From the NCBI RefSeq assembly GCF_007830235.1, contig NZ_VLKI01000030.1, forward strand, positions 1 to 35,012: a stretch of 35,012 bases of DNA. The letters run 5' to 3'. The first letter of the stretch is position 1. Every line of letters begins with the position of its first letter. Source of the DNA: Cytobacillus oceanisediminis. Lineage in GTDB: Bacteria; Bacillota; Bacilli; Bacillales; Cytobacillaceae. Of the stretch, positions 25,567-34,400 are shown piece after piece. The notes beneath the pieces were generated by a model, which was not told the origin of the DNA, ran no database searches, and worked only from the letters and a program-made list of their open reading frames with translations. The position numbers were made by a program, and so were the translations under genes.

Positions 25567-26598
25567 ATGATCCGTTCATATAAACAAAACGATGAACAAC
25601 AAATCAATGCGCTGTTTTACGAGGTTTTTCGTAAGCAGCGCTCGCTTGTGCATTGGGCATGGAAATACAAGGAAAATCCTTTGAGCAAATCCATAATTAC
25701 GGTAGCAGATGAAGATGGTGAAATGGCAGGCCATGTAGCCTTAGTTCCAGCCAAAACAAAATGGTACGACAGGGAAGTGATCTTTGGGGCACGGAATGAC
25801 ACGATGGTTTCCCCAAGGCATCAGGGAAAAGGGCTTTACAAAAAGCTCAATCAGGAAATGATTGATACGGCCCAATCCGAAGGGATCGATTATTTATACG
25901 GCTATCCGGCAGAGAAGGCAAAAGAACTCTTCATTCGCTATACCGGAGCAAAGGAAATTGCCAGCATCCCGCGCTTAATCCGGGTAAACCGCCTTTCAAC
26001 CCTGGTGGTGAATAAGCTTCCGTTTTTAAAAGCGGCCAAGCCTGCCATCAGAGTGGCAGATCGTTTTCTCAAGCCGAAAAAGGCCAACTCGCTGAAATAC
26101 TCATTTAAATTTGTATCGGAATGTGGAAGAGAGTTTGATTCTCTTTGGGAGAGCAGCAAAGGGGTCGCTCCCATTCTGCTCAAAAGAGATGCCCAATTTT
26201 TAAATTGGCGCTTTCATCGACATCCCGATAGAGAATATAAAATGCTGGCGATGTATGAGAATGATATCCTAAGCGGCTACTCTGTCATTTCGCTGGAGGA
26301 AAAGCCATTTGGCGGCGGCAATGTCCTGAATGGAACCATTGTCGATATGCTGGCGATTGAAAAAGAGGAAGCCTGGGAACAGCTTGTGGCTGGAACGCTG
26401 CAGGAGCTGGAGGAAGCCGATGTCATTCAAACATGGGCATTGGCCCAGTCCCCATACTTTAAGGAATTAAAGAAATTCCGTTTTGTGCATAAAGACAATC
26501 CCATGCCGCTTGTCGGAAAGCCAGTGGATCCTTCATTAAAAGAAGATGATTCGATTGAAAACTGGTACATTACCCCAGCAGATGTGGATTCATTTTAG
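25567..26598 (+). CDS. GNAT-family acyltransferase
   Basis: The 343-residue protein has an ATG after AAGGAG, 13 bases behind the previous gene. The first 140 residues form a GNAT domain with the acetyl-CoA loop RHQGKG (84-89) and preceding ARNDTMVSP. The second half (about 190-335) looks like a further, degenerate acyltransferase-type domain (LKRDAQFLNWRFHRHP, then GGGNVLNGTIVDMLA). Twin-GNAT proteins of this type occur in polysaccharide clusters. Followed by a deacetylase, it could re-acylate an amino sugar of the SCWP after deacetylation. The substrate is unknown. No signal peptide is present, so it acts in the cytosol. Confidence 0.8.
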   Translation: MIRSYKQNDEQQINALFYEVFRKQRSLVHWAWKYKENPLSKSIITVADEDGEMAGHVALVPAKTKWYDREVIFGARNDTMVSPRHQGKGLYKKLNQEMIDTAQSEGIDYLYGYPAEKAKELFIRYTGAKEIASIPRLIRVNRLSTLVVNKLPFLKAAKPAIRVADRFLKPKKANSLKYSFKFVSECGREFDSLWESSKGVAPILLKRDAQFLNWRFHRHPDREYKMLAMYENDILSGYSVISLEEKPFGGGNVLNGTIVDMLAIEKEEAWEQLVAGTLQELEEADVIQTWALAQSPYFKELKKFRFVHKDNPMPLVGKPVDPSLKEDDSIENWYITPADVDSF

Positions 26599-26609
26599 GA
26601 GGCGGAAGC

Positions 26610-27518
26610 ATGGCAGCGAACTTGAAAAGAACGATATTAAATGTGGTCAAGCCATTCATCCTTCCTTATACACGCCAAAAGCTGAAGGGCTTTTATAAAG
26701 AGGAGCAAGCATTGACAAGGATAACCGAAGGAAATGTTTTGGTGCTGGCTCCTCATGTGGATGATGAAACGATCGGCCTTGGCGGGACGATCATTGAGCA
26801 TGTGAAAAAAGGCCAGCATGTCACGGTTGCTTATATAACAGATGGATCAGGCAGTGTCAGCTCCCTCTCAAAAGAAGAATTAATGGCCAAAAGAAAGCAG
26901 GAAGCCAAAGAGGTTCAGCAGCTTCTCGGCTTTCAGGATTTGGTTTTTCTTGACCTTCCAGATGGGGCACTGGAAAGCAATGAACATTCCCGGGAGCTAT
27001 TCCGCAGCCTGATTGAGGAAAAGAAACCGGCATTTATCTATTGCCCGACCTTTGTTGACTGCCACCCTGACCATGTCACGACCGGCAGAATACTCTCGGA
27101 TGTATTGGAGGAGAAGCAGTATAGCGGTGCTGTCCGTATGTATGAAATCAATTGCCCGATACCGCCCAATGAAATCAATACAGTTATCGATATTACGGAT
27201 GCATTTGAAACCAAAGAAAAAGCGGTTGATATCTTCCAATCACAGGCGATCGACTTTGACGGATTTATTGAGCTAAGCAAAATCAAGACAGAGCTTGTTC
27301 CTGGTACAAACGCGAAGGCTGTTGAGACGTTTCTTGAAATCCCTGCATCCGAATTCTCAGTCCAATACCAGCGTGTAGATCAAAAGAAATATCCGTATAA
27401 TCAGATTTTCAAGCAGGTTAATAAAGCGGCAACCTTAATATGGGGCATACTCAAAAATGTCGATGAAAAAAAGCGGATGTACAAAGAACGCCATTCCGGA
27501 CAGGGAGGGAGCATCTAA
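26610..27518 (+). CDS. PIG-L/LmbE-family N-deacetylase
   Basis: The 302-residue protein has an ATG after AGGAGGCGG. The zinc motif is APHVDDE (H49, D51/D52, E53), and the second metal ligand block is CHPDH (H152, H155). GLGGTI and YITDGSGS are also typical. The family removes the acetyl group from GlcNAc in small or lipid-linked sugars. In this operon it probably makes a free amino sugar in the SCWP unit, which the neighbouring GNAT could re-modify. Residues 230-300 form a Lys-rich C-terminal extension. Its stop codon directly abuts the next ATG, so it is tightly coupled to the GT4 gene. Confidence 0.88.
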   Translation: MAANLKRTILNVVKPFILPYTRQKLKGFYKEEQALTRITEGNVLVLAPHVDDETIGLGGTIIEHVKKGQHVTVAYITDGSGSVSSLSKEELMAKRKQEAKEVQQLLGFQDLVFLDLPDGALESNEHSRELFRSLIEEKKPAFIYCPTFVDCHPDHVTTGRILSDVLEEKQYSGAVRMYEINCPIPPNEINTVIDITDAFETKEKAVDIFQSQAIDFDGFIELSKIKTELVPGTNAKAVETFLEIPASEFSVQYQRVDQKKYPYNQIFKQVNKAATLIWGILKNVDEKKRMYKERHSGQGGSI

Positions 27519-28625
27519 ATGAAGGTTCTTCACTTTATCAGCGGGGGAGAGACAGGCGGATCCCGGAAGCATGTAATCACGCTCCTGTCGCAATTCCCAA
27601 AGGAGCAGGCATCACTGGCGGTTCTGCAGGAGGGAGCTCTTTCCCAGGAAGCAAGAGAAGCAGGCATTGATGTTCATCTTTTCAAGCAATCCTCCCGCTA
27701 TGATCTGTCTGTCCTGAATAAACTCGCCGGCTTTATCCGTGAAAATGGCTACGACATTTTGCATACACATGGCCCCAGAGCCAATTTATTTGGCGTCTAT
27801 CTCAAAGGCAGGACGAATGCGAAATGGGTGACAACCGTGCATAGCGATCCGAAGCTGGATTTCATGAAATCCGGACTGAAGGGAACGGTTTTTACCAAGC
27901 TAAGCTTATATGCGTTAAACAGAATGGACTATTACTTTGCTGTGTCAGAAACTTTTAAAAATAATCTTATCAGTATGGGCATTCCTGCCGATAAAATAAA
28001 GACCGTCTATAACGGAATCGAATTCACCAGCCAAAAAGCGGAGCCTGTTTCAAGGGCCAGCCTGGGGCTGAACGAAGAGGATTTCGTCCTGACCATGGTC
28101 GCAAGGCTTCATCCCATTAAAGGACATGAGCTTGTATTTGAAGCGATTAAACAGCTGGACAAGCCTGATATAAAGCTTGTTTTAGTCGGGGATGGCCCGA
28201 TTAGGGATGAACTCATCCAGAAGGCTGAAAGCATGGCCGTGGGAAATCAGGTTCGCTTCCTTGGATTCCGCCAGGATGTGGATTCCATCTATGCTGCCTC
28301 CGATCTTGCCCTTCTCGCTTCATATAGTGAAAGCTTTCCACTCGCACTTTTGGAAGCGGCCAATCAGCATGTTCCCCTGGTAACCACAGATGTGGGAGGC
28401 GTCAGGGAGCTGGTAACAGAGGATGAGACCGGCTGGATTACACCAACTGGCGATGCAAAAGCTTTGGCTTCTGCATTTTCCAAGGCATATGATGCGCATA
28501 AAAATGGCAACTTAAGAAAGATGGGGGAAAAGCTTTATCATTTTGCTTCATCCCAATTCTCCCTGCAGCAGCTGTACAAGGAAACCAAAGAGACCTATGA
28601 AAAAGTGAAAATAGGAAAAAAATAA
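27519..28625 (+). CDS. GT4-family glycosyltransferase
   Basis: The 368-residue protein's ATG follows the previous stop with no spacer, after GGGAGGGAG. It has a GT-B fold: MKVLHFISGGETGGSRKHV at the N-terminus, HTHGPRANL, TVHSDPKLD, VYNGIEF at the hinge, MVARLHPIKGHE, LVGDGPIRDEL and SESFPLALLEAANQHVPLV (E-x7-E type), then TDVGGVREL. It is related to capsule and LPS glycosyltransferases. It probably adds a further sugar to the lipid-linked unit on the cytosolic side before flipping. The acceptor cannot be deduced. Confidence 0.88.
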   Translation: MKVLHFISGGETGGSRKHVITLLSQFPKEQASLAVLQEGALSQEAREAGIDVHLFKQSSRYDLSVLNKLAGFIRENGYDILHTHGPRANLFGVYLKGRTNAKWVTTVHSDPKLDFMKSGLKGTVFTKLSLYALNRMDYYFAVSETFKNNLISMGIPADKIKTVYNGIEFTSQKAEPVSRASLGLNEEDFVLTMVARLHPIKGHELVFEAIKQLDKPDIKLVLVGDGPIRDELIQKAESMAVGNQVRFLGFRQDVDSIYAASDLALLASYSESFPLALLEAANQHVPLVTTDVGGVRELVTEDETGWITPTGDAKALASAFSKAYDAHKNGNLRKMGEKLYHFASSQFSLQQLYKETKETYEKVKIGKK

Positions 28626-28773
28626 AATTGTCTATACAGGTCGAATCGTGTAATCTATACAATGGAAAGCATGATTATTAGAAATGCGCAGGCGATTTGC
28701 CCAGGAGCCGAAGCTGGACTTTTTATAACTTTAAACATTATACTTGTTTACCCTTACCAAAAGGAGCTTTAGA

Positions 28774-30168
28774 ATGCCTAATAAAAACTCATTGACTTAC
28801 TACTTTGTGTTAGCAAGCTTGTTTTTGATCCCGATTGTTTACTTTAAGACGTATCTGGGACCGCTCCCGTTATCTGTTGAAATCGTCTTAATCCCGCTTG
28901 TCACATTGGCGGCGTTTTATGACTTTTTCAAAGGAAATATCCGCCTGAATGATTTTAAAATATGGCCGCTGGCCGCAGCTTTTGGGCTATTTTTACTGGT
29001 ATCGCTGATTTCAGTGATTAACGCAATTGATTTAAAGTCAGCTGTAATGGAAATTGCCCGCTATCTATCTTATGTCGTTCTTTTCCTGATCGTGGCCAAA
29101 GTAGACTTTACAAAAAAGCAATATTTAGGCTTTGCGAAATGGTTTGGAGCAGCAGTCGTGATTGTGGGGCTATTCGGGGTTCTGCAGTACGTCTTTAATT
29201 TCTCATTAAACAAAGCAGGCCTCTATGCGCTCAAGGAAGCAAAGGGGCGGGTTGACTCCACACTTGTGAACCCGAACTATTACTCGGCCTATTTAAATTA
29301 TATTATTCCAACTGTATTGCTATTGGCTGTCGTTTATTTTAAAAACAAAACGGCACAGCTTCTAGCGTTTGCAGTTTATGCCATTTATGTGGTAAACGTA
29401 ATCCTGACTTACACACGTGCGGCATGGGTAACCATGTTCTGTGCAGGTATTCTTCTTATCATCCTGATGCCAAAGCAATTTATTAAAAATGTGATCAAGC
29501 CGCAAATTCTGATCTCATTTGTCATCCTGTTTGCAGTCCTTTATTTCATGCCGGATGTACAATCCAGGACAAACTCAGCTATATATGCGATTGAAAAGCT
29601 TCTGCCTCAAGGTTCGCAAAACCATCAAGGAGCGGGGGAGCCCGAAGATACTGACGGAGATGGGGAACCCGAAGAAGTGGCAGATGAGGAAGAACCTGAA
29701 GAGGAAGATACAACGACCAACCGTGCTGTTGTGTCCCGTATGACACTATGGAAAACCGGCTGGTATATGCTAAGAGACAACCCGATTCTTGGGGTAGGAA
29801 TGGGTAACTACACAGCCAATTACAAAGAATATGTATCAAAGTATCCAGAGCTGTATATCGGGCATGAAAGCTATTCTGTCCACAACTCCTACCTGAAAGT
29901 AGGGGCTGAAACCGGATTTGTAGGCCTGGCTTCATTTATGCTCATATATGTGATCTACTTCCTGACGATCATTAAGCTTTACTTTAGGCAGAACCTCCTT
30001 GGAAGAGTAATGGCCGTCGGATTATTCGTCGGAAGCATTTGCTACATGGTCCAGAACTTATCCAATAACTTAATATTCATTCCTCAGCTTAACGTGATTT
30101 TCTGGCTGACTGCAGGCCTAGTACTTGGGTTCCTGTCATTCAACCGGAAGGAGTCAATAGGCGAATAG
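28774..30168 (+). CDS. O-antigen ligase/polymerase-like membrane protein
   Basis: I use ATG 28774 (464 residues), which follows AAAGGAG by six bases. A longer TTG frame from 28744 lacks a site. There are about 11-12 hydrophobic helices. The Wzy_C-type region has VNPNYYSAYLNY, YTRAAW (catalytic-loop-type Arg) and NPILGVGMGNY, then HESYSVHNSYLKVGAETG, which is the classic ligase block. A strongly acidic insert (about 288-316, DTDGDGEPEEVADEEEP) sits in the large outer loop and could bind calcium (inference). It probably polymerises SCWP repeats or ligates them to the wall. It is the last gene of the operon, 148 bases after the GT4 stop, so it may have an extra promoter. Confidence 0.85.
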   Translation: MPNKNSLTYYFVLASLFLIPIVYFKTYLGPLPLSVEIVLIPLVTLAAFYDFFKGNIRLNDFKIWPLAAAFGLFLLVSLISVINAIDLKSAVMEIARYLSYVVLFLIVAKVDFTKKQYLGFAKWFGAAVVIVGLFGVLQYVFNFSLNKAGLYALKEAKGRVDSTLVNPNYYSAYLNYIIPTVLLLAVVYFKNKTAQLLAFAVYAIYVVNVILTYTRAAWVTMFCAGILLIILMPKQFIKNVIKPQILISFVILFAVLYFMPDVQSRTNSAIYAIEKLLPQGSQNHQGAGEPEDTDGDGEPEEVADEEEPEEEDTTTNRAVVSRMTLWKTGWYMLRDNPILGVGMGNYTANYKEYVSKYPELYIGHESYSVHNSYLKVGAETGFVGLASFMLIYVIYFLTIIKLYFRQNLLGRVMAVGLFVGSICYMVQNLSNNLIFIPQLNVIFWLTAGLVLGFLSFNRKESIGE

Positions 30169-30177
30169 GCTCAAATG

Positions 30178-30208
30178 AAACGGAGTGCATTGGCACTCCG
30201 TTTTTTTG
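30178..30208 (+). terminator. Strong rho-independent terminator
   Basis: AAACGGAGTGC pairs with GCACTCCGTTT across loop ATTG and is followed by TTTT. It ends the SCWP operon. Confidence 0.92.
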
Positions 30209-30435
30209 TGTGGATTTGGAAATTTTTCAGCTGTTTTTTATGCATAAAATAATCATTATTTTTTCTGTGAATTATCTTTTATACATTCAGATCGCTTGTG
30301 AAAGAATTTAGAAATTTTACTAATAATCGTAAGGTTTTAAGAAAAAATGCCGATATAGAAGATTGTAATAAGTCATTATGCATAGGATTTTGGAAAATGT
30401 TTCTGAAAATGCAACTTTTCATTAAGTCATACGTC

Positions 30436-30504
30436 TTATAAATTGGATAGTTTATTATAAATTGGATTTTTTAACTTTTTTGCTCAAAAACTTCCAATTT
30501 ATAA
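30436..30504. promoter_or_regulatory. Operator-like triple repeat in the S-layer upstream region
   Basis: TTATAAATTGGA occurs at 30436 and 30455 (19 bases apart), and its exact reverse complement lies at 30493-30504, overlapping the -35 of the promoter at 30492. The rest of 30209-30435 is AT-rich with no gene. Confidence 0.4.
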
Positions 30505-30520
30505 AAATACTATGTATAAT
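30492..30520 (+). promoter_or_regulatory. Upstream S-layer promoter (P1)
   Basis: TATAAT at 30515-30520 is a perfect -10, with TTCCAA 17 bases upstream. The leader would be about 290 bases. Confidence 0.5.
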
Positions 30521-30622
30521 GATGAAGTGCGTTTCAAATAGCAATAGTTGAATAGTTAACTACATATTCCTTAATAGAGATAATTTGGTAATTTTTACAA
30601 CAGTGAAAATTGTAAAAAATGG

Positions 30623-30650
30623 TTGAATTATAGTAGTAATTTGGTAGAAT
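30623..30650 (+). promoter_or_regulatory. Downstream S-layer promoter (P2), extended -10
   Basis: TTGAAT, a 16-base spacer and TAGAAT carry the extended TGG as in the other SLH promoters (TGGTAGAAT at 30642-30650). Confidence 0.55.
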
Positions 30651-30717
30651 AGAATCAAGTTAAGTTTTCCAATTCTGCCAAATGGTACATATAAACTATA
30701 AAATTACCAATAATTAC

Positions 30718-30750
30718 AGAGGAGAAGTTAACTTGCAATTTTATTGCTAG
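30718..30750 (+). promoter_or_regulatory. Five-codon leader ORF with ribosome site in the S-layer mRNA
   Basis: AGAGGAGA at 30718-30725 is followed at 8 bases by TTG-CAA-TTT-TAT-TGC-TAG (30733-30750, M-Q-F-Y-C). Directly after it an 8-bp hairpin (30751-30758 with 30762-30769, loop CCC) precedes the true ribosome site near 30805. Confidence 0.35.
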
Positions 30751-30817
30751 TCGATGATCCCATCATCGATTTAGAGAAAAACAAACATACTTAGCAAAAC
30801 AGGGAGGAAATATTACA

Positions 30818-33298
30818 ATGGCTTACCAACCAAAGTCTTATCGTAAGTTCGTAGCAACCGCTGCGACAGCTACTTTAGTAGCATCCGCTGTAGCTCCAGC
30901 CGCTGCAGCTGGCTTCTCCGATGTATCTGATCGTTATCAGGAAGCTGTAAGTTACCTAGTAGAGAACGGAATCGCAAATGGCGTTTCTGAGACTCAATTT
31001 GGTGTATCTCAAACTATTAAGCGTGGGGATGCAGCCGTAATGCTTGCAAAAGCACTTGGTCTTGATGGTGCTACTGCACCAGATGCTGGTTTCTCTGATG
31101 TACCATCTCGCGCAAAAGGCGCTGTAAATGCTCTTAAAGCTGCTGGTTACTTAAATGGTAAAACAGCAACTTCTTTTGGCTTTGAAGCTGAACTAACTCG
31201 TGGGGAATTAGCTATCATCCTTACTAATGCATACGAGTTGAAAGGTGAAGGTTCATTAGCATTCACTGACGTAAGTGACCGTTATGCAGATGCTGTTAAA
31301 GCTTTAGTAACAAACAAAATCACTAGTGGTAAGACTGCTACTTCTTTCGGAACTTCTGATGCAGTAAAGCGTGGAGACTTTGCTATCTTCTTACACAAAG
31401 CGGATACACTAGAAGTTGATCCAGCGACTCCTGAGGTTGTGGGTGTAAGTGCGATTGACGGAAAAACTGTTCAACTCACTTTTAGTGCAGCTGTTGATGC
31501 TGATACATTAGTAGACGCTGACGGAAACGATGTAATTACTGTTATTTCTGGTACTGACGCATTAGCTCCTGGTGCAATTACACAAGAACTAAGTGCAGAT
31601 GGAAAAACTCTTACTCTAAAAGCAGCTAGCTATTTCAAAGGTGATTACACAGTAAAGGTTCCTTTTGAAATTGTTAAGGGAGCTAATGGTGGCTTCTTAA
31701 AAGCTGTTAACTATAAATTAAACGTTAATGATAAAGCTGCTCCAGTTTTATCAAGTGCAAAATCAACAATTAAAAGTACAGCTGATGGTATTAAAGTAGT
31801 AACGCTAACATTTAACGAAGATGTAGCTTCTATTGATAACGTTAAAATTGCTGGCTTAAACTACACTCCTAATGTTGTTGGAAATACTGCAACTGTTGCT
31901 GTAGATCTTGATGCAACTAAAACTTATGATATTACTGTTGTAAATGCTCAAGATGCTGCTGGAAATGTAAAGGATGTACAAGTAGCTCCTTTAAATGTAT
32001 CAGTTGATAATACCCCAGCTTCAATTACAAGTGTAGTAGCTGCTGGTGAAAATAAAGTAAAAGTAACACTTGATAAGGCTCTAAAGGACGATACTTTAGC
32101 TATTACTGGTAAAGTTGGCACTTTCGTTACGAATATTGTAACTGATGCTACAGTTAATCCGAAAAATGCTAAGGAATACACTGTTACTTTAAATAGTAGC
32201 TACCTATTCAAAAATGGTAATACTGATACTGTTACTTTAACTGTTGCTAAAGAAGCTCTTGTAGATACTTTAGGAAATGTTAATACTGCTGAAATAACTA
32301 AGACAGTTTCTGTATCTAAAGATGTTACTGCTCCTGGTGTTTCTAGCGTAGAAACTACAAAAGCAAATGGAAAAGTAACTGGCTTTGTTGTTACTTACAA
32401 TGAAGAAGTAGCTAATCTAGACAACACTAAAGTAGCGATTGTAAACTCAAAAGGTGAAATTCTTGCTAACGGTAGCGTAATTGCTACTCAAGAAGTCTCT
32501 GCAACTGATGCTAAGAAGGTTGTATACACATTAGTTGATGGATTAAAAGCTGATAAATATAGCTTTGACCTTGGTTTAGGATATGTTACTGATAAATCTC
32601 TTGCTTCAAACAAGAGTGCTAAATACTCATTTACAGTAGATGTTGCTGATGTTACAGCTCCAGTAGAAACTTCATTCACTATTGCAGGTGCTACTGTACT
32701 AAATAATGTAGTTACAGTTGACTATGATGTTAAAGTTAAAGCAACTGGAACAGGTTCTGCTTTGAACCCTGCTGCATACCAACTTAATGGAGTAACTCTA
32801 CCAGCTGATACAAAAATTGAGTTTGTTAAGGACCCTGTCACTTTAGTTGTAGACCAAACACAGGTTGTAATTACGCTTCCAGAAGGATTTGTAAAAGCAA
32901 GCGATAACAAAGCGATCTTCCGAGTAACTGGTGTACAAACTCTTGACAACAAAGTTAGCAATGCTTTCATTAAAGAGTTAGCTGTTGTAGACAATACTGC
33001 TCCTGAAGCGAAGTCATTTGTTGCTACTAATCTAAATGAGTTAACTGTAACTTATTCAGAAGCTCTTGGTGCATTAGCTGTTGACGGAAATGTAACAGAT
33101 GAAATTAAATTGTTTGATAGCAAGGGTGCATCAGTAGGAATTACTTCGGCTGCCGTTACAGAAGGTAAATTAGTCCTTACTGTAGCTGATGCTGCTGCTG
33201 TAACAAAATTAACTACTGTTGAAGTTGATGCTGCTGCTGCTGATATTGTTGATGCTATTGGAATCGTTCAAAAAGCAGGCGTATCAGTTAATAAGTAA
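30818..33298 (+). CDS. Main S-layer protein (three SLH plus Ig-like beta domains)
   Basis: The 826-residue protein has an ATG after GGGAGGAAA. A signal peptide (1-about 31, TLVASAVAPAAAA) is followed by three SLH motifs (about 32-195: IKRGDAAVMLAKAL, LTRGELAIILTNAY, VKRGDFAIFLHKA). About 600 residues of Thr/Val/Ala-rich beta domains come next (recurrent pattern VTLTFNEDV, VTYNEEVA, VTYSEAL with DNTAP/DVTAP linkers), which are Big/Ig-like S-layer repeats. Codon use is skewed to GCT/ACT/GTA/GTT and differs from the neighbouring biosynthetic genes, as expected for a very highly expressed gene. The SLH set resembles that of the small protein at 10260. It forms the surface lattice, bound to pyruvylated SCWP. 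Two promoters, a long leader and a strong terminator support high expression. Confidence 0.93.
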   Translation: MAYQPKSYRKFVATAATATLVASAVAPAAAAGFSDVSDRYQEAVSYLVENGIANGVSETQFGVSQTIKRGDAAVMLAKALGLDGATAPDAGFSDVPSRAKGAVNALKAAGYLNGKTATSFGFEAELTRGELAIILTNAYELKGEGSLAFTDVSDRYADAVKALVTNKITSGKTATSFGTSDAVKRGDFAIFLHKADTLEVDPATPEVVGVSAIDGKTVQLTFSAAVDADTLVDADGNDVITVISGTDALAPGAITQELSADGKTLTLKAASYFKGDYTVKVPFEIVKGANGGFLKAVNYKLNVNDKAAPVLSSAKSTIKSTADGIKVVTLTFNEDVASIDNVKIAGLNYTPNVVGNTATVAVDLDATKTYDITVVNAQDAAGNVKDVQVAPLNVSVDNTPASITSVVAAGENKVKVTLDKALKDDTLAITGKVGTFVTNIVTDATVNPKNAKEYTVTLNSSYLFKNGNTDTVTLTVAKEALVDTLGNVNTAEITKTVSVSKDVTAPGVSSVETTKANGKVTGFVVTYNEEVANLDNTKVAIVNSKGEILANGSVIATQEVSATDAKKVVYTLVDGLKADKYSFDLGLGYVTDKSLASNKSAKYSFTVDVADVTAPVETSFTIAGATVLNNVVTVDYDVKVKATGTGSALNPAAYQLNGVTLPADTKIEFVKDPVTLVVDQTQVVITLPEGFVKASDNKAIFRVTGVQTLDNKVSNAFIKELAVVDNTAPEAKSFVATNLNELTVTYSEALGALAVDGNVTDEIKLFDSKGASVGITSAAVTEGKLVLTVADAAAVTKLTTVEVDAAAADIVDAIGIVQKAGVSVNK

Positions 33299-33320
33299 TT
33301 TAAAATCATATAATAAATAG

Positions 33321-33363
33321 TAATAAAGCTCTAAGGAGACTTATTATCCTTAGAGCTTTATTA
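33321..33363 (+). terminator. S-layer terminator hairpin, perfect 16-bp stem
   Basis: Bases 33321-33336 are the exact reverse complement of 33348-33363, with an 11-base loop. Confidence 0.8.
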
Positions 33364-33432
33364 TTAATGATAAGTATCAGTAATCTTCTTTTAAAACATC
33401 TATGATTTACAAAAAAAGGGAAATTTTTTAAT

Positions 33433-33479
33433 AGCCCTTTTTTTATTACTTATACGGTTGTATAAGTAATAAAAAGGGT
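33433..33479. terminator. Bidirectional hairpin
   Basis: ATTACTTATAC (33445-33455) pairs with 33460-33470 across GGTT and extends through T/A tracts to CCC/GGG. It may serve as a backup terminator on either strand. Confidence 0.65.
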
Positions 33480-33504
33480 GCCATTATTATGAGTACCTCC
33501 CTGT

Positions 33505-33540
33505 AAGGTTCTGAAGGATTAATTCCTCAGAACCTTTTTT
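33505..33540 (+). terminator. Rho-independent terminator
   Basis: AAGGTTCTGA (33505-33514) pairs with 33527-33536 and is followed by TTTT. It is the third hairpin in a row behind the S-layer gene. Confidence 0.8.
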
Positions 33541-33644
33541 GAATTAAAAAATAGGTTGGATAAGAAAGATATTAACAAAATTCATTTCAAATTTTTTAAT
33601 ATTACCAGGAAAAAAATTATTATTATTCATTGAATATATCTAAA

Positions 33645-34400
33645 GGGACAAGGGGACAGGTTCCTCGTCCCACCTCTAGAAAAGCTCTGTGGAGAGAAAT
33701 CTCTACAGAGCTTTTCCATTTTGCTAGAAGAGGAATAAAATAGAATGGTAAAAATAAGGGCAGATGCCATATCCCAATCACAAATCTTAGGGACAAGGGG
33801 ACGGGGACAAGGGGACAGGTTCCTCGTCCCAGTCCAAGAACAGCTCTTTGGAGAGTAAAATCTCTAAAGAGCTGTTCTTTTAATTTATGGGATTCGAATT
33901 TACCGTTATAAAGGGACACGGGGACAGGTACTATGTCCCAATCTCATGAATCTTATCCGATAAAATGAAAATATTTTGCAGGGTTTTTGGTGTCTTTGTC
34001 GAAAGTAGTCTATACCCTCGTTTCCAGAGGGACAAGGGGACAGGCACCGTGTCCCAATCTCCATGAAACATATTCAATAAAATGAAAGTATTTTGCAGGG
34101 TTTTTGCTGCTTTTGTCGAAAGTAGTCTTTACCCTTGTTTCCTCACTTGTTTTTACCTCTTTTTTTTATCCGCTATGCTTAATGTCTGATCCTTTAAATT
34201 CTTTTTCCCGCATTATAATTACAATTCAATTTAAGGAGGCTATAAATTTGACCGTAAAAGTCTCATGTATTGGTTTGAAAGGGTTGGAAGGCTATCGTGT
34301 TCAGGCAGAAGTGCAGATTTCACCTGGAATGAACTCGATGGTGATTGTTGGCTTGCCTGATGCCTCTGTCATAGGGACAAGGGGACAGGCACCGTGTCCC
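33645..34400. repeat. Five GGGACA...GTCCC palindromic (REP-like) repeats
   Basis: Copies lie at 33645-33671, 33791-33831 (with an internal doubling of GGGACAAG), 33913-33939, 34029-34055 and 34374-34400. Each starts GGGACA, continues RGGGGACAGG and ends in GTCCC. The last two are identical (centre CACCGT). The first two are each followed by a hairpin of the type AGCTCT..GGAGAG..CTCT..AGAGCT (33679-33716; 33837-33880). Spacing is irregular, so this is not a CRISPR array. Confidence 0.8.

Noticed and set aside
28626..28773. Promoter from the repeated TCTATACA boxes before the ligase gene
   Set aside because: TACAAT at 28658 has no -35 at a workable distance, so I could not support a call.
33623..33919. 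98-codon minus-strand frame across the GGGACA repeats
   Set aside because: It has internal repeat-derived peptides (GRGTCPLVP twice) and no start context. It is a by-product of the palindromes.
33645..34400. Repeated GGGACA units as a CRISPR array
   Set aside because: Spacing is irregular (146, 122, 116, 345), repeats are variable, spacers are themselves repeated, and no cas gene is present.
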